In this document: positions 44,724 to 53,141 of the stretch, in pieces | How the letters are laid out: each line of letters begins with the position of its first letter | How positions within the stretch are numbered: position 1 is the first letter of the stretch | NCBI GenBank assembly: GCA_934256705.1 | Contig: CAKQPF010000001.1 | Location: 1-64,000, forward strand | Direction: 5' to 3' | DNA length: 64,000 nucleotides | DNA from: an uncultured Prevotella sp. | GTDB taxonomy: Bacteria > Bacteroidota > Bacteroidia > Bacteroidales > Bacteroidaceae | Notes under the pieces: generated by a model | What the model saw: the letters and a program-made list of their open reading frames with translations, nothing else | What the model was told of the DNA's origin: nothing | Database searches by the model: none | Made by a program: the position numbers and the translations under genes

Positions 44724-44818
44724 GGTACTGTCTTCCAGACAGCAATCTACACATCAGTCGTAATCCCGAGACTTCGTCCCGGGTTACTCTCGCTACGCTC
44801 GGTATTGTCTTCCAGACA
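44724..44818. repeat. Family D palindrome, copy 3
   Basis: GGTACTGTCTTCCAGACAGC at left, hairpin CCCGAGACTTCGTCCCGGGT, and TATTGTCTTCCAGACAA at right; inverted relative to the copy at 37036-37131. MITE copy 2 is inserted directly beside it. Confidence 0.8.
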
Positions 44819-44827
44819 AAGCTTTTT

Positions 44828-45071
44828 CGAACTGTACGGTTGAAACGGGCTGAAGGCCCAAAAAGCTCATAGCCCAGGGCAACACCCTGGGTTATAATGG
44901 AATGAATACCAACGCCCTGCAAGGGCAAAAGCGTAACAGACTCATTGTTGTTGTAATGCTTTTGCCCTTGCAGGGCGTTGATATCATTCATCGTAATACC
45001 CAGGGCGATGCCCTGGGCTAAGAGCTTCTGCCCTTGCAGGGCGTATTATGTAATTTCAACCGTACAGTTCG
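44828..45071. mobile_element. 244-bp MITE, copy 2
   Basis: Same length, termini and orientation as copy 1 and identical by eye. It is flanked by a different 8-bp direct repeat, AGCTTTTT (44820-44827 and 45072-45079), which shows an independent insertion by transposition, not a segmental duplication. Confidence 0.87.
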
Positions 45072-45086
45072 AGCTTTTTTCTTATA

Positions 45087-45115
45087 TTGCCCGATAACGC
45101 GGGCAACACAGTGGC
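45087..45115 (+). repeat. Family A hairpin repeat, copy 10
   Basis: Arms TTGCCCG/CGGGCAA with loop ATAACG, tail CACAGTGGC; 8 bp behind the target duplication of MITE copy 2. Confidence 0.85.
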
Positions 45116-45202
45116 TTTGTCTTGTCGTTTGATTGTTTGGTATTATGAATTGTGAATTATGAATTATTATAATGCACTGATGCGGTGTGGTTTCGCTTTA
45201 TC

Positions 45203-45391
45203 CTAACCTTCTTTCCTCTTGCAGGCATCGTGGAGTGCGCAACCAGCGCAACCGGAACAATGGTCGGAACAATGATCTGAACCAGTGTCACAGCAGCTCT
45301 TACGCCCTTTCTTTTGGTAGAAATAGCGATAAGCCACTATGAGGAAGGCAGCGACTACTATTGATAGGAGGAGGAGGCTTATTGTGTTCAT
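45203..45391 (-). CDS. FeoB-associated Cys-rich membrane protein
   Basis: 62 residues: one membrane helix (about 4-24), a basic stretch (QKKGRKS) and a Cys-rich tail with CC, CSDHCSGCAGCALHDAC. It matches the small FeoB-associated Cys-rich proteins found behind feoB in many Bacteroidetes, thought to help the ferrous-iron transporter; the mechanism is unknown. It lies 140 bp behind feoB, with family A and family E repeats in the gap, so co-transcription is uncertain. Confidence 0.88.
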   Translation of the reverse strand: MNTISLLLLSIVVAAFLIVAYRYFYQKKGRKSCCDTGSDHCSDHCSGCAGCALHDACKRKEG

Positions 45392-45443
45392 TGTTCTTTT
45401 GTTTTAATCGTATTACGAACGCCGTTGCGACATACGCCTCACG

Positions 45444-45474
45444 TCAGCCGATAACGCAGCTGACACAGGGGCGG
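45444..45474 (+). repeat. Family A hairpin repeat, copy 11 (degenerate)
   Basis: TCAGCCGATAACGCAGCTGA with tail CACAGGGGCGG. The inner arm pairs are broken (CCG versus GCA) while the outer TCAGC/GCTGA pairs remain. Confidence 0.7.
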
Positions 45475-45503
45475 AGACGCAAGCGGAGAACGTAACCAGC
45501 TTC

Positions 45504-45536
45504 CCCCTACAGGGGGATAAGAGGGGGTCTCCTAAA
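45504..45536 (-). repeat. C-rich 3'-end hairpin (family E) overlapping the feoB stop
   Basis: On minus: GGAGACCCCCTCTTATCCCC then CTGTAGGGGGAAGCTGG directly behind the feoB stop, the same text as behind the second BspA-like gene. Confidence 0.7.
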
Positions 45537-47925
45537 ATATTACATAAGCGAAGAATGCGAAGAGGTAGGCGATGAGGCACTGACCTATGACGATGAGGAC
45601 GGCATAGCGGGAGCCGAGCTCACGACGGATGGAGGCTATAGCAGCGACGCAAGGAGTGTAGAGCAGGCAGAAGACGAGGAGGGAGGCGGCAGCGGAGGTG
45701 GTGAGGATGCTGCTGATGCTCACTCCTGTGCCGAAGAGCACGCTCAATGTGCTCACCACGCTCTCCTTGGCAAGGAAGCCGGAGATGAGCGATGTGCAGA
45801 TGCGCCAGTCGCCGAAGCCGAGCGGTGAGAAGACCGGAGAGATGAAATTGGCCATGATTCCCAGTATGCTGTCGTCAGGATTGTCCACCAGCTGGAGATG
45901 GAAACCGAAACTCTGGAGGAACCATATCACGATGGTGGCCATGAAGATGACGGTGAAAGCACGCTGGAGGAAGTCGCTCGTCTTTTCCCAAAGCAGCATC
46001 ATGGTGGAGCGGGCGGACGGCATACGGTAGTTTGGCAGTTCCATCACGAACGGTATTGCCTCGCCTCTGAAGGCGGTATGCTTGAGCGCAAGCGCCACTA
46101 TTATTCCGCTCACTATGCCCAGGAGATATAGTCCTACCATGACGAGAGCCGCTTTTCCGGGGAAGAATACGGCGCAGAAGAAGGCATAGATAGGCAGTTT
46201 GGCGGTGCACGACATGAATGGCGTGAGCATTACCGTCAGCCTTCTGTCACGCATTGACGGCAGCGTGCGGCTGGACATGACAGCTGGGACGGAGCATCCG
46301 AAACCGATAAGCAATGGCACGATAGACCTGCCTGAGAGTCCGAGACGGCGCAGCGGGCGGTCCATGACGAAGGCGATGCGCGCCATATAGCCTGAATCCT
46401 CAAGCATGGAGAGGAAGAAGAAGAGCGTCACGATGATGGGGACGAAGGATGCCACGGTGCCTACTCCGGCATATACTCCGTCGATGATGAGCGAGCGCAC
46501 AGCGTCATTGACCTGCCAGCCGGCCATAGCCTCATCGGAAACCTGCGTAAACCAGTCGATGCCTTCCTCAAGCAAGGTCTGCAGTGTGCCGCCTATGACA
46601 TCGAAGGTGAGCCAGAATATCATCATCATTATGCCGAGGAAGGCTGGTATGGCGGTGTATTTTCCCGTCAGTACGGCATCGATGCGCTCCGAGCGTCGAT
46701 GCTCCCTGCTCTCTTTCGGATGCTTTACGGAGAGGCTGCAGAGGCGCGTGATGAACGAGAACCGCATATCCGCCATTGCGGCGGCACGGTCGAGTCCGCG
46801 CTCTTCCTCCATCTGGCGGAGGATATGCTCGATGGTCTCCTGCTCGTTGGGCGACAGTTTCAGCGCATCCACGATGAGAGAGTCGCCCTCCACGAGTTTT
46901 GCGGCAGCAAAGCGTATAGGTATCTGCGCCGCTTTAGCATGGTCTTCGATAAAGTGCATGATAGCGTGAAGGCAGCGATGCACCGCTCCTCCGTTGTCAT
47001 CCTTCGAGCAGAAGTCCTGTATGGCAGGGCTTTCCTGAAAGCGAGCGATGTGTACGGCATGGTCTATCAGTTCGGATATGCCCTCGTTCCTGGCCGCAGA
47101 GATAGGCACTACAGGGATTCCGAGCATCGACTCCATGACATTGATATCGATACCTCCGCCGTTGCCTTCCAGTTCATCCATCATATTGATGGCAAGGACT
47201 ATAGGCATATCCAGCTCCATGAGCTGCATAGTGAGGTAGAGATTACGCTCGATATTATTAGCATCCACGATATTGATGATGCAGCGCGGGCGGTCATTGA
47301 GTATGAAATTACGGCTTACCACCTCCTCGCTGGTGTAAGGCGAGAGGCTGTATATGCCCGGGAGGTCAGTGACATCGGTGTCCTTGTGTCCACGTATGGA
47401 ACCGTTCTTGCGGTCCACGGTCACTCCGGGGAAGTTTCCCACGTGCTGGTTGGCTCCGGTAAGCTGGTTGAAGAGCGTTGTCTTGCCACAGTTCTGGTTG
47501 CCCACAAGGGCGAAAGTGAGTGTCTCGCCTTCCGGCAGCGGTGTCTCATGGGTAGAATCGTGGTACATTCCCGGCTCGCCTATGCCCGGGTGGTTGGAGC
47601 GTGGCGACTGCTGTTTTGCCGTTTCGGGGGCTTCAGGAGCCGTTTTGCCGGCTTTGAGGTCGATGGGCTGTATGTCTATCTTCTCAGCGTCAGCGAGGCG
47701 CAGGGTGAGCTCATAGCCTTCCATCTCCATGGCCTTTGCAGGGTCATTGCCGGCAGAAGGGGCTACGAGGAGCTGCATCGGGTCGCCCATAGGGGCATAT
47801 TTCTTGAGTGTGAGGACAGATCCGGGTATGACTCCCATGTCGAGGAAGTGCTGACGGAGGGAACCTTCGCCTCCTACTCGGGTCACTATTGCTGATTGGG
47901 ATATGTTCAGTTCTCTTAGAGTCAT
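45532..47925 (-). CDS. feoB: Ferrous iron transporter B with fused FeoA domain
   Basis: 797 residues. Residues 1-80 are a FeoA (SH3-like) domain (MTLRELNISQ ... GVIPGSVLTLKKYAPMGDPM), a linker follows (about 85-135), then the FeoB G domain with G1 GNQNCGKT (142-149), G3 DLPG (187-190) and NMMDEL for guanine recognition, and a membrane region with two Gate motifs (about 430-795). It imports Fe2+ across the inner membrane. The FeoA-FeoB fusion is usual in Bacteroidetes. A -7 box lies about 85 nt upstream. Confidence 0.96.
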   Translation of the reverse strand: MTLRELNISQSAIVTRVGGEGSLRQHFLDMGVIPGSVLTLKKYAPMGDPMQLLVAPSAGNDPAKAMEMEGYELTLRLADAEKIDIQPIDLKAGKTAPEAPETAKQQSPRSNHPGIGEPGMYHDSTHETPLPEGETLTFALVGNQNCGKTTLFNQLTGANQHVGNFPGVTVDRKNGSIRGHKDTDVTDLPGIYSLSPYTSEEVVSRNFILNDRPRCIINIVDANNIERNLYLTMQLMELDMPIVLAINMMDELEGNGGGIDINVMESMLGIPVVPISAARNEGISELIDHAVHIARFQESPAIQDFCSKDDNGGAVHRCLHAIMHFIEDHAKAAQIPIRFAAAKLVEGDSLIVDALKLSPNEQETIEHILRQMEEERGLDRAAAMADMRFSFITRLCSLSVKHPKESREHRRSERIDAVLTGKYTAIPAFLGIMMMIFWLTFDVIGGTLQTLLEEGIDWFTQVSDEAMAGWQVNDAVRSLIIDGVYAGVGTVASFVPIIVTLFFFLSMLEDSGYMARIAFVMDRPLRRLGLSGRSIVPLLIGFGCSVPAVMSSRTLPSMRDRRLTVMLTPFMSCTAKLPIYAFFCAVFFPGKAALVMVGLYLLGIVSGIIVALALKHTAFRGEAIPFVMELPNYRMPSARSTMMLLWEKTSDFLQRAFTVIFMATIVIWFLQSFGFHLQLVDNPDDSILGIMANFISPVFSPLGFGDWRICTSLISGFLAKESVVSTLSVLFGTGVSISSILTTSAAASLLVFCLLYTPCVAAIASIRRELGSRYAVLIVIGQCLIAYLFAFFAYVIF

Positions 47926-47965
47926 ATTGTGGGTTGTGGGTTTCTGTTGTTATGTTATTCTACTA

Positions 47966-47994
47966 TCCGCCGGTAACGCGGCGGACACAGTGGC
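47966..47994 (+). repeat. Family A hairpin repeat, copy 12
   Basis: Arms TCCGCCG/CGGCGGA, loop GTAACG, tail CACAGTGGC, in the feoB leader between promoter and start codon. Confidence 0.85.
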
Positions 47995-48008
47995 TTTTAC
48001 TTACGATG

Positions 48009-48016
48009 CAAAGTTA
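48009..48016 (-). promoter_or_regulatory. -7 box upstream of feoB
   Basis: TAACTTTG then CATC on the minus strand. No clear -33 element. A family A hairpin lies between this box and the feoB start and would be in the 5' leader RNA. Confidence 0.5.
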
Positions 48017-48121
48017 GTAAAAAAATGCGTTTTGTAGGTAGGAATAATGGGATAATCTCACTTTGGGATAGGAAAAATACCAACAAATGATGATGACAAG
48101 TGCAAAAAAAGGGTGTTAGGC

Positions 48122-48152
48122 TTGACTATCCGCTTTTTTATTAGTACATTTG
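48122..48152 (+). promoter_or_regulatory. Promoter of the MaoC-like gene
   Basis: TTG (48122-48124), 20 nt, TACATTTG (48145-48152) then CAG, 51 nt before the start codon. Confidence 0.75.
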
Positions 48153-48203
48153 CAGTTCAAATGATTACCCGGCATTATCCAAAAAACTAAATATAAATAA
48201 CCA

Positions 48204-48671
48204 ATGGAAAAATTGATTATCAACAACTACGAGGAATTCGCGAGCCACGAAGGCCAGGTCCTCGGCACATCAGACTTTGTAGAACTGACCCAGGAGCGCA
48301 TCAACCTCTTCGCTGACGCTACTCTCGACCACCAGTGGATCCACGTGGACACCGAGCGCGCCAAGAAGGAAAGCCAGTTCGGCACCACCATCGCCCACGG
48401 CTATCTCACCCTCTCCGTGCTCCCTTACCTCTGGAACCAGATAGTGGACGTGCGCAACGTGAAGATGCTCGTCAACTATGGCATCGACAAGATGAAGTTC
48501 GGTCAGCCGGTGCTCTCCGGCCAGAGCATCAGCCTCACCACCAAGCTGCAGAGCATCCAGAACCTCCGCGGCGCAGTGAAGACCGAGGTGAAGTTTACCA
48601 TGAACGTGAAGGAGACCGGCAAGAAGGCCATCGAGGGCATCGCCATCTTCATCTATTACTTCGAGAATTAG
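48204..48671 (+). CDS. MaoC-family hydratase (R-specific enoyl-CoA hydratase type)
   Basis: 155 residues, single hot-dog fold. The active-site motif DHQWIHVDTERA (Asp42, His47) and FGTTIAHGYLTLSVLP match (R)-hydratases of the MaoC family, which add water to trans-2-enoyl thioesters. The physiological substrate is unknown. Single gene with a good promoter; its codons are strongly C/G-ending, which suggests high expression. Confidence 0.9.
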   Translation: MEKLIINNYEEFASHEGQVLGTSDFVELTQERINLFADATLDHQWIHVDTERAKKESQFGTTIAHGYLTLSVLPYLWNQIVDVRNVKMLVNYGIDKMKFGQPVLSGQSISLTTKLQSIQNLRGAVKTEVKFTMNVKETGKKAIEGIAIFIYYFEN

Positions 48672-48693
48672 TTTTTTTCTTGTTGTTTGGTTG

Positions 48694-48766
48694 AGGAATA
48701 AAATATCAATAAATAAAAATAAATAAATATATCTTTTTTTGTTTTTCTATATTGATGTTTTACTCA
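48694..48766. repeat. AT-rich inverted repeat behind the MaoC-like gene
   Basis: ATAAAATATCAATAAATAAA faces TTTCTATATTGATGTTTTA. It could end the MaoC-like transcript (T run 48738-48744). Confidence 0.65.
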
Positions 48767-48806
48767 AAGACAAACAACTAAACAACAAGACAACAAAACA
48801 ACAAAC

Positions 48807-49018
48807 TCTGTCTGGAAGACAGTACCGAGCGAAGCAAGAGTAACCCGGGACAAAGTCTCGGGGGGATATAGACTAAAAAGAAAGCTGTCTGGAAGACAGT
48901 ACCTTATATATGCGTGGATAAGGTACTGTCTTCCAGACAGCTGTATATATGTCTTCTTATATCCCGAGACTTTGTCCCGGGTTACTCTCGCTTCGCTCGG
49001 TATTGGCTTCCAGCCAAA
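48807..49018. repeat. Approximately 210-bp palindrome of two facing family D copies
   Basis: Two family D units meet head to head around ACCTTATATATGCGTGGATA, giving arms of about 100 bp that are roughly 80-90 percent complementary. Each arm has its own hairpins (GTCTGGAAGACA and CCCGGGACAAAGTCTCGGG). It lies between the convergent MaoC-like and LuxR-type genes. Confidence 0.85.
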
Positions 49019-49113
49019 GCTACCGACTACCGACAACCAACAACCTATCATTATTTATTGATATTTTATTCTAACCTACCGACAACCAACAACCATCAAC
49101 CGACAACCTATCA

Positions 49114-50136
49114 TTATAGCCCCTTCATCCTCTCCTGCAGAGCGGCAAGGAGATTGTCGGAGGAGGTGAGGGAGAGCTTTCGGCGGATGTTGGTGCGCTG
49201 GGTGTTGACGTTGGCTTCCGACTTTTCGAGGAGGGTGCAGATGCCGCTGAGCTTGTAGCCCTTGAGGATGAGCTGGACGATGTCTCGCTCGGAAGGCGTG
49301 AGTTCGGGGAAAGCCTGCTCGATGATCTTCTTGGTGTGGGTCTGCACGTTGATGTATTTCGTCACGTTGTCGATGATATAGTGCTGCGACCGCTCGCTGA
49401 ACTGCTCGAATACGGTCTGCATCTCTTCCTCCGTGTATTCCTTCTTGGCGAGGCGGCTGATGCATTCCATCTGGTCCTTGTCGAGCATGAGGATGTGCAT
49501 CAGTTCCTCTTCGCTGCGCTTTATGGCGATGTTCTCCTCCCGCAGCTGGCGCGAGATGCGCGAGATGTATAGCCCGAGAAGGCTGATGAAGACGAACACC
49601 AGCACCACCATGATGATATACTGGGAGATGATCCTGTCGTGGGCGATGAACATGCACGTCACTGTGGCGCCCAATGCTATGGCTACATTGACCTGTGTGG
49701 CTACGGACTGGTATGTGGAGAGGCAGAACATGATGTTCGCCGTGAGGATGAGCAGGTTGACGTATGTCACCATTACGGCATCCGGCACCGTGGGGACGAG
49801 GACGCTGTAGATGGTGTCCGTGGCTATGAACACCTGCGTGGTGACGCACAGGAGCGAGACAAGATTGAGGACGGTGATGCGCCGGGTGCAGTATAGCGTC
49901 ACCCATACGTACATCAGCACGAGCATCGTGGCGTTGGAGCACTTGAAGAATATGTCGAACGCACCTGACAGTTCCAGCAGTTCGCAGATGATTCCGAGCG
50001 TCAATATGGCGACATACCATGCCCCGAGACACTTCCTCCGCTTGTCGATAGTGTCCTCCTCCCGCGGCAGTTGCCGCGAGACCCATCGGGTGAAATGCCC
50101 GAACCATGTCCTTTTCCTGTTGCTGTCGTTCTCCAT
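49114..50136 (-). CDS. Membrane-bound LuxR-type transcriptional regulator
   Basis: 340 residues. A basic N-terminal segment, then six predicted membrane helices (about 36-56, 68-84, 87-107, 120-142, 147-166, 169-192), a charged coiled-coil-like linker (193-250) and a C-terminal LuxR/GerE helix-turn-helix (about 278-336: LTPSERDIVQLILKGYKL ... NVNTQRTNIRRKLSL). There is no receiver domain, so it cannot be a standard response regulator. It starts 13 bp behind the sensor kinase gene and is surely co-transcribed. It may sense a membrane or small-molecule signal itself, or be controlled by the kinases through contact (inference). Confidence 0.88.
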   Translation of the reverse strand: MENDSNRKRTWFGHFTRWVSRQLPREEDTIDKRRKCLGAWYVAILTLGIICELLELSGAFDIFFKCSNATMLVLMYVWVTLYCTRRITVLNLVSLLCVTTQVFIATDTIYSVLVPTVPDAVMVTYVNLLILTANIMFCLSTYQSVATQVNVAIALGATVTCMFIAHDRIISQYIIMVVLVFVFISLLGLYISRISRQLREENIAIKRSEEELMHILMLDKDQMECISRLAKKEYTEEEMQTVFEQFSERSQHYIIDNVTKYINVQTHTKKIIEQAFPELTPSERDIVQLILKGYKLSGICTLLEKSEANVNTQRTNIRRKLSLTSSDNLLAALQERMKGL

Positions 50137-50149
50137 GTTTTTCCTTTTC

Positions 50150-52996
50150 TTATGCCACAGGCAGCGTGAGAGTGAAGATACTGCACTTTCCTTCCACTGA
50201 CTGCACGGTGAGCGATCCGCCTATCTGGCGTGCTGTCTGGCGTGCCACGACGAGTCCGAGACCGGTGCCCGGGATGAACTCGTCGAGCTTGACGAAGCGT
50301 TCGAAGATGGCTTCCGTCTTGTCCGGCGGTATGCCGCAGCCGGTGTCGCTGCACGAAAGGGTCAATGTTCCGCTGATATAGCGGCACGATACGGTGACGG
50401 TGCCATGGGAAGTGTATTTGGAAGCATTGCTGACCAGTTCCTCCACGATGCTCATGATATGGCGGAAATCCACGTCGAGAGTGAGCTCGCCGTCAGGGAT
50501 GTCGAGATGATAGCTTACTCCTTCCTGCAGCGGATACTCCTGGAAGAGTGTCCGGCAGGCGGTGCGGAGGGCGGAATAGACCTCTGTGGGCTCCAGGTTG
50601 ACGGTCAGTCCGCTGGTGTCCATCATCGCGAGCTGGATGATGTTGTCCATCAGTCTGATGAGGAAATGGCAGTTCTGGCGCATTATCTCCAGGTATTCAT
50701 CCTTCTGCGAGTCGTCATCGGAGACCTTGAGAAGGTCAGCAAAGCCGTTGATGGCATTGAGCGGAGTGCGCAGTTCGTGGGTCATGTTGGCCATGAAGAG
50801 GGACTTCTGCCTTACGCTGTCGCGTGCTTTCTCCGTCTCCTTGCGGAGATCTTTCTGCATGAGGATGAAGGGCGTGATGTCCTTGGCAAGGCCAAAGCCT
50901 CCCGTCACGTTGCCGTTGTCGTCATATACGGGTATGGAATTGATGGAGAACCAGTGCGGGGAGTCGAATTTCTCGCCGCAGAATGAGCTGAGCTTGCGCG
51001 TGGCATGATAGGCTCCCTTGCTCTCCAGCATCACATCCACGGACCATGTATCCACGTCCTCGTCGCCGTCGTTGATGAAAGTGGTCTGGTATTCCTCGCC
51101 CGTCATGAGGAAATCGTAATGCTCCCTGTCAGGTGCGACTGCCAGAAGGTCGCTCTCACGGGTATAATGGAACGGCGTGATGCGGCTCTTTTCCATGACG
51201 AAGCGCATGGAGTCCTTCACCTCTTCGAGCGCGGCAGCACGCTGCTCTACGAGTCGCTGCAGTCTCTTGCACTCCACGTCTATGGCTCTTTCCTCCTGTT
51301 TGTGGAAGCCTATGACGACATATCCGATGTGCCTGCCGCCGCTGTCATGGACATGGCGGACACGGTATTCCACGTAATGGGCATCCTTCATGCCGGCGAT
51401 GTCGGCGCAGTTGCAGGCATATATCTCCTCTTCCTTGACGAGATTGAAGTCGCGTCCACGGAAGAAAGGCAGGTCGAAGAGTCGCGTGCTCTGCATGAAA
51501 CCGGCGCTTTCATCCCTTCCTCCGGGGAAGAAGAGGTGCTCGGCATTGGCATTGTTGAGCCTCATCGTGCCTTCAAGGTCATAGAATGAGATGATGGCTT
51601 CGGTCTCGTCGAATGCCTTTGAGAACGCCATATCCACGACTTCCAGTTCATCTTCCTCGCGGATATGGTCGGTTACGTCATTGTAAGCCACGAAGACGGT
51701 GTCGGGATGACCGTGGAGGTCATGCAGTATGACGGAGCGTGATTCGAGGCTTCGGTATTCATCTCCCTTGCCGTAATGGCGCATACGGTAGGTGACGACA
51801 GGCATATCCAGCGATCCGTCATCCACCTTGGCACGGGTTTCATTCTCTATCAGGAGGTCGTCAGGATGTATTCTCTGCTCGAATTCCTGCATGGTGATCT
51901 CGCCGTCGGGGAGGATATCACCGTGGAGATTGCGGGCACGGTAGCGCTTTGAATCGAAGGTTATCACGTCACAGTCGGACAATGCGAGCGACATATCCAT
52001 GATGAAGAGATACTCCCTCCGCGCTTCCTCGATGAGAAGGTTGCGCCTTGTCACGAAGACGAAGAAGAGAACCAGGATGACGAAGATGCCTACGATGACG
52101 GATATGGCGGCAATGATGCTGAGACGCTCGTGGTCATCATCGTTTTCAGGGTCATCATCGAGCCATTTCTGTTGCGTCTTGGTTATGACATTGCTCTTCT
52201 CCAGGCGGTCGTAGATGCGGTCAAGCTCGTCGAGAAGCTGCCTGTCGGTGCTGAAGAAGCGGAATGAGCCTTCGGGGAAGTCAAGGAGTTCGTTGACGTG
52301 AATGTCGGCACCGTTGTAGTAGGTGCGCACATAATTGGTCAGCGCATGGTCGCCCCAGATATAGTATCTGCTGTTGCCGCCCATGAGCCATTCGCCCATT
52401 TTCTCCTTGCTGAGGTAGATGATGTGGAATGCGGGCTTGGTGTATTGATTCCGGAAATATTCATCCACATAGCCGGAGTTCGCCATTGCCACCGTGTCGG
52501 TGGGGAGAAGGTCGGAGAGTTTCTGCACGCTCCGGCTGTTGGAGGTGTATGCTATGCCTACTGTGTATGCGCCGAAGGAGCGGTTTCCGTAAGTCTGGTG
52601 AAAGTCTTCATCATTCTTCATCACCTCCATCATGAGGTGGGCTTTGCCGTTGATGACCTCAGCCTTGGCTTTTTTCCACTCCATAGGGCGGATTTCATAC
52701 GGTATGTGGAGGCGGCCGAATATCTCATGCATGATGTCTATCTCAAAGCCTGAGGGCGTGCCGTCCTCGTCTGTGGATGAGTAAGGGGGGAAAGCCCAGT
52801 CCGTGACGATGATGAGGGGATGCTTCCTGGTGTATCGTATGCCGAGCGGCTGGGTGGAAGAGGAGGCCGATGTGACTGCTTCCTGCTCGGCATTGAGGGT
52901 GAAAAGCTCTGCGAGGCTCTCCTGGGCACACGCCTTCCTGCTGCCCATCAGGAGGATGAGCAGGGCTATTGCGGTGTATGTCAGGAGGTGCTTCAT
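50150..52996 (-). CDS. Sensor histidine kinase with periplasmic solute-binding domain
   Basis: 948 residues. Signal peptide 1-24, periplasmic SBP_bac_3-like domain (about 58-285: PLIIVTDWAFPPYS, GFEIDIMHEIF), one membrane helix (about 292-316), three PAS-like domains (about 330-445, 452-565, 595-710), HisKA with His740 in MANMTHELRTPLNAI, and HATPase with Asn857 (VSNASKYT), DTGCGI (884-889) and GTGLGL (910-915). All kinase motifs are intact. No receiver domain is attached and no response regulator is adjacent. Solute-binding sensors of this kind usually bind amino acids or similar small molecules. Partner genes: LuxR-type regulator downstream, degenerate paralogue upstream. Confidence 0.93.
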   Translation of the reverse strand: MKHLLTYTAIALLILLMGSRKACAQESLAELFTLNAEQEAVTSASSSTQPLGIRYTRKHPLIIVTDWAFPPYSSTDEDGTPSGFEIDIMHEIFGRLHIPYEIRPMEWKKAKAEVINGKAHLMMEVMKNDEDFHQTYGNRSFGAYTVGIAYTSNSRSVQKLSDLLPTDTVAMANSGYVDEYFRNQYTKPAFHIIYLSKEKMGEWLMGGNSRYYIWGDHALTNYVRTYYNGADIHVNELLDFPEGSFRFFSTDRQLLDELDRIYDRLEKSNVITKTQQKWLDDDPENDDDHERLSIIAAISVIVGIFVILVLFFVFVTRRNLLIEEARREYLFIMDMSLALSDCDVITFDSKRYRARNLHGDILPDGEITMQEFEQRIHPDDLLIENETRAKVDDGSLDMPVVTYRMRHYGKGDEYRSLESRSVILHDLHGHPDTVFVAYNDVTDHIREEDELEVVDMAFSKAFDETEAIISFYDLEGTMRLNNANAEHLFFPGGRDESAGFMQSTRLFDLPFFRGRDFNLVKEEEIYACNCADIAGMKDAHYVEYRVRHVHDSGGRHIGYVVIGFHKQEERAIDVECKRLQRLVEQRAAALEEVKDSMRFVMEKSRITPFHYTRESDLLAVAPDREHYDFLMTGEEYQTTFINDGDEDVDTWSVDVMLESKGAYHATRKLSSFCGEKFDSPHWFSINSIPVYDDNGNVTGGFGLAKDITPFILMQKDLRKETEKARDSVRQKSLFMANMTHELRTPLNAINGFADLLKVSDDDSQKDEYLEIMRQNCHFLIRLMDNIIQLAMMDTSGLTVNLEPTEVYSALRTACRTLFQEYPLQEGVSYHLDIPDGELTLDVDFRHIMSIVEELVSNASKYTSHGTVTVSCRYISGTLTLSCSDTGCGIPPDKTEAIFERFVKLDEFIPGTGLGLVVARQTARQIGGSLTVQSVEGKCSIFTLTLPVA

Positions 52997-53014
52997 TTGC
53001 TTTGCTTTTTTATT

Positions 53015-53132
53015 AGACCCCCTCTTGTCCCCCTGTGAGGGGGAGGGTGGATACAGAGACCTCCCTTGCGTCTATTCCTCAAGACGAAGAACGTAACCTT
53101 CTTCCCCCTCACAGGGGGACAAGAGGGGGTCT
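53015..53132. repeat. Inverted pair of family E hairpins between the two kinase genes
   Basis: AGACCCCCTCTTGTCCCCCT (53015 onward) and its complement ending at 53132 form arms of about 32 bp with one mismatch. The right arm is the usual 3'-end element of the upstream gene; the left copy is inverted. Confidence 0.8.
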
Positions 53133-53141
53133 TTCATTTCT

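Larger units (their letters stand above)
44509..45202. repeat. Repeat island 3 between the ATPase and iron-transport genes
   Basis: Holds AGACCCCTTTACGGAGGGGC (44519-44538), a CCCCCAAGGGGGACAGGAGGGG block (44600-44622), a block shared with island 1 (44630-44720, CCGTGAAAGAACAGATCCGT), a family D palindrome (44724-44818), MITE copy 2, family A copy 10 and an AT-rich fragment (45148-45172). No gene. Confidence 0.75.

Noticed and set aside
46699..47895. 398-residue frame opposite to feoB
   Set aside because: Antisense shadow of a well-conserved FeoA-FeoB gene; no recognisable domain.
49076..50107. 343-residue frame overlapping the LuxR-type gene in another minus-strand frame
   Set aside because: Translation is rich in His, Arg and Pro as expected of a shifted GC-rich frame, while the overlapping frame has clear membrane helices and a LuxR domain.
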